DNA of 64,000 bases from contig JBBDQP010000092.1 of NCBI GenBank assembly GCA_040905965.1, forward strand, positions 21,682-85,681. Direction: 5' to 3'. This stretch comes from DATHWB01 sp040905965. GTDB taxonomy: Bacteria > Actinomycetota > Acidimicrobiia > Spongiisociales > ZC4RG35. Position 1 is the first letter of the stretch, and every line of letters starts with the position of its first letter. Shown piece by piece: positions 26,047 through 33,424 of the stretch. The notes below the pieces were generated by a model. It was not told the origin of the DNA. It did not search any database and worked only from the letters and a program-made list of their open reading frames with translations. A program made the position numbers and the translations under genes.

Positions 26047-26750
26047 TGCGAGGCGAATCACTCCAGATCTCCGATCTCCACGTGTGGAGGGGCGAGGCCC
26101 ACATTCTCCACGGTGTCGGCATCGAGATCGCGCCGGGAAAAGTCACCGCGCTCCTCGGCAGGAACGGTGTCGGCAAGACCACGACGCTGCTCGCAATCAT
26201 GGGGCTGCTCAGGTCGGAGGGTTCGATTCGGTTCGGAGACACCGAACTCGTCGGCATGGCGACCCATCGAGTGGCCCGGCAGGGGATCGCGTATGTGCCA
26301 GAAGACCGAGAGGTGTTCACGACGCTCTCGGTTGCCGAGAACCTCCGACTGTCGGAACGGGCGGGTGCCGAACACCGATACGACCTCGTGTATGAACTCT
26401 TTCCCGACTTGGCTGTCCGCAAGGAACAGGCGGCGGGGACTCTCTCCGGCGGTCAACAGCAGATGCTTGCGTTGGGGCGGGCGCTCTTGGACGAGACCTC
26501 GATGCTCCTCATCGATGAACCGACGAAGGGGCTGGCTCCGATCGTCATCGATGACGTGGTCGAGGCGCTGCAGCGGGTCCGGGGGGAGACGACCGTCCTC
26601 CTGGTGGAACAGAACCTGGCCGTCGCTCGGCGTCTTGCAACCGACGCGGTCGTCCTCGACGAAGGCGCAGTCGTGTATTCGGGCGATCTAGAGACACTCG
26701 CCTCGGATCCGGCGCTCACCGGCCGCTACCTCGGGGTGGAAGTTCGATGA
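26046..26750 (+). CDS. livF: Branched-chain-type ABC transporter ATPase, LivF type
   Basis: A 234-residue ATPase. It has Walker A GRNGVGKTT, Q-loop region YVPEDREVFTTLSVAENL typical of LivF, signature LSGGQQQMLALGRALL, Walker B LLIDEPTKGLAP and VEQNLAVARRLA. It forms the heterodimeric motor with LivG. It overlaps the next permease gene by 4 nt. Confidence 0.93.
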   Translation: MRGESLQISDLHVWRGEAHILHGVGIEIAPGKVTALLGRNGVGKTTTLLAIMGLLRSEGSIRFGDTELVGMATHRVARQGIAYVPEDREVFTTLSVAENLRLSERAGAEHRYDLVYELFPDLAVRKEQAAGTLSGGQQQMLALGRALLDETSMLLIDEPTKGLAPIVIDDVVEALQRVRGETTVLLVEQNLAVARRLATDAVVLDEGAVVYSGDLETLASDPALTGRYLGVEVR

Positions 26751-27631
26751 GCAGCTTCGTCCTCAACACCGCTTCCGGTCTCGGTCTTGCCGGCCTCTAC
26801 TTCCTTCTGGCATCCGGTCTCTCGCTCATCTTCGGTTTGATGAACGTTCTCAACCTGGCCCACGGGGCGTTCTTTGCCGTCGGCGGGTACTCGGCCTGGA
26901 TCGTGATGGATCGGATGGATGGAATCCCTCTGGGCCTGCGGTTCGTCATCGCGGTCTTGGCCGCGGCACTGTCTGGCGCCATCGTCGGAGTCGCCGTCGA
27001 GCGCGGACTCATCAAGCGTCTCTACGGCCTGCACGTCGAGCAGATCCTCCTCACCATCGGACTCGGTACTGCCATGGTCGCCCTGATGGGTGGGTGGTTC
27101 AGTTATGACCCGCGTCTCATGGCGCAGCCGGCCTGGTTCGGTCAGACCACGACGTTCCTCGGTGCCAACATCCCCAACAACCGCTTGCTCGTGCTGGTGC
27201 TTGCAGTCCTCGCGCTCGTCGTCCTTCTCGCATTCCTTCGACGCACCAGGCACGGTTTGATCATTCGGGCAGGGGTGGAAAATCCGGGGATGGTGCGGGC
27301 GCTCGGTGTCGATGTCGATCGCAGCTTCACCATCGTCTTCGCCATCGGCGGCATGCTCGCCGGTATCGGAGGCTCGCTCGCCACCGTCTACTTCAATGGG
27401 ATCAGCCCCGGTTTGGGCACCACCCAGTTGATCTTCGCTTTCATCGTCGTGGTCATCGGAGGGCTCGGGTCGGTGTCCGGCACCGCAATCGCCGCCACGC
27501 TCGTCGCTCTCACCCAGGTCTACGTGAACAACTACGTCGGCACCGGTCTCGGTTCGATCTCGGTGGTCGTACTGCTGGCGGTCGTGCTGCTGGTCCGGCC
27601 GCAAGGTCTGCTCGGAAGGCAAGTGCTGTGA
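26747..27631 (+). CDS. livH: Branched-chain-type ABC transporter permease, LivH type
   Basis: A 294-residue membrane protein with eight or so helices. SGLSLIFGLMNVLNLAHGAFF at the N terminus is the classic LivH signature, followed by RTRHGLIIRAGVENPGMVRALGVD (the coupling-helix region) and FIVVVIGGLGSVSGTAIAA near the C terminus. It partners LivM; ATGA overlap upstream and GTGA overlap downstream. Confidence 0.94.
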   Translation: MSSFVLNTASGLGLAGLYFLLASGLSLIFGLMNVLNLAHGAFFAVGGYSAWIVMDRMDGIPLGLRFVIAVLAAALSGAIVGVAVERGLIKRLYGLHVEQILLTIGLGTAMVALMGGWFSYDPRLMAQPAWFGQTTTFLGANIPNNRLLVLVLAVLALVVLLAFLRRTRHGLIIRAGVENPGMVRALGVDVDRSFTIVFAIGGMLAGIGGSLATVYFNGISPGLGTTQLIFAFIVVVIGGLGSVSGTAIAATLVALTQVYVNNYVGTGLGSISVVVLLAVVLLVRPQGLLGRQVL

Positions 27632-28650
27632 TGCGCCGCCTCGCCCTTGCTCTCCTTCTTGTCGTGCTCGGTTGCGCCCCGTTCGTGAACGTCGGAATCC
27701 CGTTCTTGTTCTCGTCCGAAGTGTCGTCTCCCGGATCGCTCCAGATTCTCGCCATCGCACTCGTGTACGCCGGATTCGCAGTCTCCTACGACATCGTCTT
27801 CGGATTCACCGGGCTGCTGTCGTTCGGACATGCGCTCCCGATCGCCCTCGGCGCCTACGGAACAAACCTGTTCATGATCCACGCCGGGTTGGCCTATCCG
27901 TTGGCCGTGGTCGCCTCGCTGGTGGCAACGGTGCTGATCTCCACCCTGTTGGGCGCGATCGCGCTTCGCACCACCGGTGTCGCCTTCGCAATGGTGACCC
28001 TCGCCTTCGCCGAGGCGTTCGCCATCCTCATCCTGTCTGACCCGCTCAGGGTGTTCGGAGGCGAAGAAGGCTTGCCGTTGGTGTCCGGTCTCGTCCCCGA
28101 CTTCTTCCGAGGCGTGTTCAACACCCGGAACCTGTACTGGTTTGCCCTCGGGTTCCTCCTACTGACGTACCTGGTCGGGCGCCGGGTGGTCTCGTCACGC
28201 GCCGGAAAGGTGTGGGAGGCGATCAGGGAGAACGAGGCCAGGGTGCACATGGTCGGACTGGAGCCCTTCCGCTTCAAGCTGGCATCCTTCGTGATCGCTT
28301 CGGCGCTCGCCTCGCTCGGGGGATCGATCTACATCCTCCTCGTGCGCGGCGCCAACACGGGGATCGCCTCCGCCACCTTCACCCTGGCGTTGCTCGTAAT
28401 GGTCGTGCTCGGCGGCCCAGGCAGATTGTGGGGTGCGGCGCTCGGCGGTTTCGTCTACGCCATCCTCAGCCTCCGGCTGTCGGCGGTTTCGACCTCCCAG
28501 GCGATCGCCGACCTTCCTGACTGGATCGAAGGGCCGCTCTCCGAGCCGCTCTTCGTGCTGGGTGTCCTCTTCGTTCTGATGATGCTGTTCGCCCCTGGGG
28601 GTATCGCCAGCATCACCGATCGACTTCGCCGCCCCGACCGGTCCTCATGA
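27628..28650 (+). CDS. livM: Branched-chain-type ABC transporter permease, LivM type
   Basis: A 340-residue polytopic permease. AVSYDIVFGFTGLLSFGHAL is the LivM hallmark; SRAGKVWEAIRENEARVHMVGLE is the coupling region, and VMVVLGGPGRLWGAALGGFV lies near the end. GTG 27628 overlaps the livH stop; ATG 27631 is an equally possible start. Overlaps the hydrolase gene by 4 nt. Confidence 0.93.
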   Translation: MMRRLALALLLVVLGCAPFVNVGIPFLFSSEVSSPGSLQILAIALVYAGFAVSYDIVFGFTGLLSFGHALPIALGAYGTNLFMIHAGLAYPLAVVASLVATVLISTLLGAIALRTTGVAFAMVTLAFAEAFAILILSDPLRVFGGEEGLPLVSGLVPDFFRGVFNTRNLYWFALGFLLLTYLVGRRVVSSRAGKVWEAIRENEARVHMVGLEPFRFKLASFVIASALASLGGSIYILLVRGANTGIASATFTLALLVMVVLGGPGRLWGAALGGFVYAILSLRLSAVSTSQAIADLPDWIEGPLSEPLFVLGVLFVLMMLFAPGGIASITDRLRRPDRSS

Positions 28651-29429
28651 CGTCCCACGCCGACGCCGGCGGCGTGCAGATCGCCTGGGAAGAGCGCGGT
28701 TCCGGCCCGGCGGTTCTCCTCATCCATGGCCTCGGCTACGCCCGTTGGGGCTGGGAGCCGCTGATCCCGCTGTTGGCGGAACGTCACAGGGTGATCACCT
28801 ACGACAACCGGGGCGTCGGTGAGTCGGATGTGCCGCCCGGCCCCTACAGCGCAGAGTCGATGATGGCCGATGCGGTCGCCGTCCTCGCCGCGGCGGGAGT
28901 GGAGCGCGCCCATGTCGTGGGGACGAGCCTGGGCGGCATGATCGCCCAGCAACTGGCCGCCGGCCACCGGGATCGGGTGAATCGGCTCGTCCTCCTCTCG
29001 ACGACGCCGGGAGGGTCCGACGCCCACCCGATGCCATCAGTCACCGTCGACTTGTTGACCCGGGCCGCTTCCTTGGAGCCGGCGGACGCACTCCGGGCTT
29101 TTGTCGTCAATGCATTGGGGGACGATCCGGATCCCGAACTCGTCGAACGCATCCTCTCCCACCGCCTCGCCAATCTCCAGGATCCTGCCGGATGGCAGGC
29201 CCAGGCGGTCGCCGGCACCACCTTCGATCCTCCCAAGTTCGACATCTCTGCACCCACCCTTGTCATCCACGGAACGTCGGATCGTGTCGTCGATGTGCGC
29301 AATGCCGCACTCCTCGGCGACCGGATTCTCGACTCGCAGGTGGTCACCATGCCGGGCGGTCATCTCATGTTCTGGGAGTATCCGGAGGACGTGGCCGCGC
29401 ACATCCTTTCCTTCCTGGATCTCGAATGA
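28647..29429 (+). CDS. Alpha/beta hydrolase
   Basis: A 260-residue alpha/beta-hydrolase fold enzyme. The oxyanion region is HGLGYARWGWEPLI, followed by YDNRGVGESD, the nucleophile elbow GTSLGGM (Ser), a probable acid Asp in HGTSDRVVD and the His in MPGGHLMFW, all in order. It resembles 3-oxoadipate enol-lactonase and other carboxylesterase-like enzymes; the substrate is unknown. Its position between the importer and the acyl-CoA ligase suggests it releases the acid that the ligase activates. 4-nt overlaps on both sides. Confidence 0.88.
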   Translation: MTSHADAGGVQIAWEERGSGPAVLLIHGLGYARWGWEPLIPLLAERHRVITYDNRGVGESDVPPGPYSAESMMADAVAVLAAAGVERAHVVGTSLGGMIAQQLAAGHRDRVNRLVLLSTTPGGSDAHPMPSVTVDLLTRAASLEPADALRAFVVNALGDDPDPELVERILSHRLANLQDPAGWQAQAVAGTTFDPPKFDISAPTLVIHGTSDRVVDVRNAALLGDRILDSQVVTMPGGHLMFWEYPEDVAAHILSFLDLE

Positions 29430-30925
29430 CTGGCGATCTGACAATCGGTCGATGGATCGACGACCGAGCCGACCTGACTCCCGACCGGATTGCCATCGAC
29501 TTCGGTGGATCGGCCGTCACGTACCGACAGGTTGCTGAGCGTTCGGATGCGTTGGCCGCGGAGTTCGTGGGACGGGGTCTCCAGCGGGGCGATCGCGTGG
29601 CGGTGCTCTCGGAGAACCGCCCCGAGTACGTGGACGTGCTGTTCGCCTGCGCCAAGGCGGGGCTGATCATGGTGCCGCTCAACTGGCGGCTCACCCCGCC
29701 CGAGATTGCGTTCCAGCTCGACGACGGCGAGGTGGCACTGCTTCTCGTAGACGATGGCCTGCAGGGCTCGGCGGCTGACGCTCTCGGCCTGTCGTCGGTC
29801 AACCCTGAGGTGCGCGATCTCAGAGTGCCGGCCGCTCCGGCGCCCGTGCCGCACCGGGATATCGATGATGCCGATCCGCTCTTCCTGATCTACACGTCCG
29901 GTACGACCGGGAAACCGAAGGGGGCGTTGATCACCCACGCCAACACGTTCTGGACGAACCTCGCCATCGACCGGATCATGGACGTGACCACGTTCGATGT
30001 CGTCCTCCAGGTGCTTCCCCAGTTCCACATCGGGGGATGGAACGTCCAGCCCCTCCTCGCCTGGTGGAAAGGCGCAACCGTCGTGCTCGAACCTGCCTTT
30101 GACCCGGAGCGAGCGCTGGAGCTCATCGGTTCGAAGCGCGTGACGACGATGATGGGAGTGCCCGCCACCTACCTGTTCATGGCCGAGTCCCCCCGGTTCG
30201 GCGATGCCGACCTGACCAGCCTGCGCAGCGCCGTGGTCGGCGGTGCGCCGATGCCCGAGCCCTTGATCGAGCGCTGGCATCGGCGCGGGGTCCAACTGAT
30301 TCAGGGATATGGCCTGACGGAAGCGTCGCCCAACGTGCTCGGACTCCCCGCCGAGGATGTCGCCCGCAAGATCGGGTACGCCGGGAAGCCGTATCCGCAC
30401 GTGGCAGTGGGCCTTGCTGACACCGAGACTGGGGCAATAATCGAAGGTGAGGGGATCGGTGAGCTGATCGTCAAGGGTCCGTCGGTCTTCCCCGGGTACT
30501 GGCGGAATTCGAAGGCGACGGCCGAGACTCTTGTCGACGGCTGGCTCCACACCGGCGACGTCGCCGAGCGGGACGCCGAAGGCTTCTACCGCATTCGCGA
30601 CCGGGTCAAGGACATGTACATCTCGGGCGGTGAGAACGTGTATCCGGCCGAGGTCGAGTCCGTGCTAGCGCAGCATCCGGCGGTCGTCGAAGCCGCGGTT
30701 CTCGGTGTACCCCACGAGCGGTGGGGCGAGGTCGGCAGGGCGGTGGTCGTCGTTCGCGCCGGGCACGAACTGACTGGCGAAGAGGTCGTTGAATGGTGCC
30801 GCGAGCGCGTCGCCTCGTACAAGATTCCCCGCGATGTCATCTTCGTCGACGCTCTTCCGCGTTCTGCCATGAACAAGATCCTGAAGCGGGAGCTTGTCGG
30901 AAGCGTCGAAGGAGCGCGCCGATGA
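29426..30925 (+). CDS. AMP-forming acyl-CoA synthetase/ligase
   Basis: A 499-residue ANL-superfamily ligase that activates a carboxylic acid to its CoA thioester through an acyl-adenylate. Motifs are P-loop YTSGTTGKPKGA, GYGLTEASPN, DGWLHTGDVAERDAEGFYRI, RVKDMYISGGENVYPAEVE and the C-terminal catalytic Lys in PRSAMNKILKREL. It resembles long-chain/aryl-CoA ligases (FadD13-like); the chain cannot be predicted. ATG 29426 overlaps the hydrolase stop. Confidence 0.92.
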   Translation: MTGDLTIGRWIDDRADLTPDRIAIDFGGSAVTYRQVAERSDALAAEFVGRGLQRGDRVAVLSENRPEYVDVLFACAKAGLIMVPLNWRLTPPEIAFQLDDGEVALLLVDDGLQGSAADALGLSSVNPEVRDLRVPAAPAPVPHRDIDDADPLFLIYTSGTTGKPKGALITHANTFWTNLAIDRIMDVTTFDVVLQVLPQFHIGGWNVQPLLAWWKGATVVLEPAFDPERALELIGSKRVTTMMGVPATYLFMAESPRFGDADLTSLRSAVVGGAPMPEPLIERWHRRGVQLIQGYGLTEASPNVLGLPAEDVARKIGYAGKPYPHVAVGLADTETGAIIEGEGIGELIVKGPSVFPGYWRNSKATAETLVDGWLHTGDVAERDAEGFYRIRDRVKDMYISGGENVYPAEVESVLAQHPAVVEAAVLGVPHERWGEVGRAVVVVRAGHELTGEEVVEWCRERVASYKIPRDVIFVDALPRSAMNKILKRELVGSVEGARR

Positions 30926-31554
30926 GCGCCGTGGTCGAACCGACGCCCTCTCCGACCGCCGTCGACGGTTCGATCCTCACAGCCCGAGGCGCCGCCACCC
31001 GCGCCCGGCTGCTCGAGGCGGCGGAGGTGGTATTCGCCGAGTACGGCTGGGAGCAGGCGTCAATCGTCAAGATCACCGAGCGGGCCTCAGTCGCGCAGGG
31101 CACCTTCTACCGCTATTGGGAGTCCAAGCAGGCGATCTTCGACGACTTGGTCGAAGACCTGAACCGTCGCGTGCGGAGGGCGATGGCCGAGGGTGCGGCT
31201 CGCGGGGCCAGCCGGGCAGAAGCCGAGCGGTACGGGTTCGAAGGTTTCTTCCGGTTCACCGCCGAACACCCCGCGCTGTACCGGGTGATCCGTCAGGCAG
31301 AATTCGCCTCTCCCGATGCTCTCCGCCGTCACTACGAGAAGATCGCCGAGGGCTACGTCGCAGCCCTGGAGGGGGCGATGGCGCGCGGCGAGGTCGCACC
31401 GGCAGATCCAGAGCTGATCGCATATGCCCTGATGGGAATCGGTGAGCTCGTCGGGATGCGGTGGATCCTGTGGGCGGACACCAATGAGGTGCCACCGCAC
31501 CTCATCGACGAGCTCATGGCCTTCATCCAGCGGGGACTGGGGATCGGACGTTGA
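30922..31554 (+). CDS. TetR/AcrR family regulator
   Basis: A 210-residue repressor-type protein. The N-terminal helix-turn-helix runs from TRARLLEAAEVVFAEYGWEQ to ASVAQGTFYRYWESKQAIFD (about residues 25-70). The C-terminal ligand domain includes RFTAEHPALYRVIRQAEF, as in FadR/KstR-like regulators that sense acyl-CoAs. It is encoded inside the operon it may control, so autoregulation through an intermediate is plausible. ATGA overlap upstream, TTGA overlap downstream. Confidence 0.9.
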   Translation: MSAVVEPTPSPTAVDGSILTARGAATRARLLEAAEVVFAEYGWEQASIVKITERASVAQGTFYRYWESKQAIFDDLVEDLNRRVRRAMAEGAARGASRAEAERYGFEGFFRFTAEHPALYRVIRQAEFASPDALRRHYEKIAEGYVAALEGAMARGEVAPADPELIAYALMGIGELVGMRWILWADTNEVPPHLIDELMAFIQRGLGIGR

Positions 31555-32567
31555 GAAACGTCGGAATCGCCGCACTCGCCTCGCATCTCCCGGGGCGGTG
31601 GATGCCTGCGGCCGAGATCGCCGAACTCTCTGGCATTCCCGTCGACGTTCTCGTCGAGAGATTCGGTCTCACCGGGAAGCACATCGCCGATGTCGACGAG
31701 CATGTCTCGGACATGTCGGTTGCCGCCGCACGCCGACTCCTGGACGAGTCCGATGTCGATCCGGCATCGATCGACGCAGTGGTGTATTTCGGGTCGACAT
31801 GGAAGGACCACGCCGTCTGGCAGGCGGCGCCATGGATCGCCCATCGGATCGGGGCGTCGCGGGCCTTCGCACTCGAACTCGACTACGTGTCCTGCGGCTC
31901 GCCGGTCGCCCTTCGGATCGTGCGCGACCTGATCCGGGCGGAGCCTGACCTGAAGCGGGTTCTCGCCGTCGCGGCGTCGCGTGAATCCCACCTCCTCGAC
32001 TACTCGAACGAACGGTCGCGGTTCATGTTCAACTTCGGTGACGGAGCCGTCGCCGCGTTGTTCGAGGGGGACGCCTCGCGGAATCTGGTGATGGGCGCCC
32101 ACATGATCTCGGACGGGTCGTTCTCGCTCGACGTGAAAGTTCCCGCCGGAGGATCCGTCGAGCCGGCCTCACATGCCACCGTGGATGGTCGTCGTCACTT
32201 CCTCGACGTTCCCGATCCTGCGTCGATGAAGGACCGTCTCGACCCAGTCACGCTCCCCAACTTCGAGCGGGTCGCGTCCGCCGCCCTCGCCCAATCCGGG
32301 GCGACTCTGGGAGACGTCGACCTCGTCTGTGGCATCCACATGAAGCGTTCGGCGCATCGGGCGATGCTGGAGACCCTCGGCCGATCCGAATCCGAAGCCG
32401 TCTACCTGGAGGACACCGGTCACATGAGCGGCGTCGACCCGCTGTTCGCTCTCGACCGGGCTGTGCGTTCCGGTCGGGTGGCCGACGGTGATCTGGTCCT
32501 CCTGATCGCCGCCGGGACCGGGTACACGTGGACAGCCGCGGTCGTCCGCTGGGGTGCTGCCACATGA
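31551..32567 (+). CDS. Beta-ketoacyl synthase III-like condensing enzyme
   Basis: A 338-residue thiolase-fold protein of the KAS III group. The Cys nucleophile is in DYVSCGSPVAL and the His in CGIHMKRSAH, but the third FabH position (Asn in the usual GN motif) reads GH in LEDTGHMSGVDPLF. It is therefore probably not FabH and may condense or cleave an acyl-CoA. The TTG start overlaps the TetR stop by 4 nt. It is the last sizeable gene of the liv operon. Confidence 0.85.
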   Translation: MRNVGIAALASHLPGRWMPAAEIAELSGIPVDVLVERFGLTGKHIADVDEHVSDMSVAAARRLLDESDVDPASIDAVVYFGSTWKDHAVWQAAPWIAHRIGASRAFALELDYVSCGSPVALRIVRDLIRAEPDLKRVLAVAASRESHLLDYSNERSRFMFNFGDGAVAALFEGDASRNLVMGAHMISDGSFSLDVKVPAGGSVEPASHATVDGRRHFLDVPDPASMKDRLDPVTLPNFERVASAALAQSGATLGDVDLVCGIHMKRSAHRAMLETLGRSESEAVYLEDTGHMSGVDPLFALDRAVRSGRVADGDLVLLIAAGTGYTWTAAVVRWGAAT

Positions 32568-32620
32568 GCTGGTGGCGACGACTCGATGCCCGTGTGCGAC
32601 GCAGTCGACTCATCGCCTGA
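32564..32620 (+). CDS. Possible 18-residue microprotein
   Basis: An ATG overlapping the KAS III-like stop (ATGA) opens an 18-codon Arg-rich frame (MSWWRRLDARVRRS...). The coupling is the only support; it may be a random open frame or the stub of a deleted downstream gene. Confidence 0.2.
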   Translation: MSWWRRLDARVRRSRLIA

Positions 32621-32629
32621 GGCCCAGGG

Positions 32630-33424
32630 CTACGACTCCCCCAAGACACGTGGCATGAGCGCAATCTGACGACAGGTGGCGACCAGGAGACCGGCCTCGT
32701 CCGTGATCGTTCCGTCCCAAGTCACCGTTGCGCCGCTGACGATGTTGCGGTCGAACGAGCACGCCAGCCATTCCCCCTGCGGACGGGACCGAATGTGGAC
32801 GGTCAGTTCCACCGTGGCGATCCAGCCCATCGGACCGTGGGCGGCGAAGAGCGGAGGAGGCCACGTGTCGGTGGCGAGGATGGCGGTGAGCGTCGAGAGA
32901 GGTTCTCCGTCGAGGAGACGAAACCAGCCGCGCAGCCGAGCATGACCCGACGGACCACGAATCATGAAGGCGTCTTCCGGGTGGATGCGGGTCTCGATCT
33001 GTCCGGTCATCGGCGGTGGCAGCGGATCACCAGGGACGACGAGAGGGCAGTCTTCCGGTGGTGGGAGGTCGGGTGGTCCGATGTCGGTCCCTGCCTCGGG
33101 AGCGGTCCCGCAGGTGGCCAGCACGGCGATCGTGGGCGACCCGTTCGTCGTCACTTCCACACGTGCGGTGGCGAACTGGCGACCCGATTTGAGGACATGC
33201 GTCGCCAGTCCGATGTCGGTGCCGCTCCGCCCCGGACCGAGGTAATGAGCCGTCACAGTGATGGGATCCTCCCGTCCCGTGGCAATGACGGCGGCCTTGG
33301 CGACCAGGGTGAGGAGGTATCCGCCATTGGCCACACCTCCGAACGCGTCCCATCCGGGCATGAGATGCGCCGAAAACCGTCCGTCGCCAAGACCCGTCAG
33401 GTCTGTCGCCTGGGCGAATCTCAC
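32630..33424 (-). CDS. Double-hotdog acyl-CoA thioesterase-like protein
   Basis: A 264-residue protein with two hotdog-like halves. The N-terminal MPGWDAFGGVANGGYLLTLV contains the GGVANGG loop of TesB-like thioesterase family (4HBT_3) proteins; the C-terminal half has PMGWIATVELTVHIRSRPQGEWLACSFD. It presumably hydrolyses a CoA thioester. Its ATG overlaps the stop of the upstream molybdenum hydroxylase gene by 4 nt, so the two are co-translated; it converges on the liv operon. Confidence 0.85.
   Translation of the reverse strand: MRFAQATDLTGLGDGRFSAHLMPGWDAFGGVANGGYLLTLVAKAAVIATGREDPITVTAHYLGPGRSGTDIGLATHVLKSGRQFATARVEVTTNGSPTIAVLATCGTAPEAGTDIGPPDLPPPEDCPLVVPGDPLPPPMTGQIETRIHPEDAFMIRGPSGHARLRGWFRLLDGEPLSTLTAILATDTWPPPLFAAHGPMGWIATVELTVHIRSRPQGEWLACSFDRNIVSGATVTWDGTITDEAGLLVATCRQIALMPRVLGES

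Noticed and set aside
26726..27760. Minus-strand 344-codon frame
   Set aside because: Antisense to livH and livM, which have clear permease signatures and overlapping starts.
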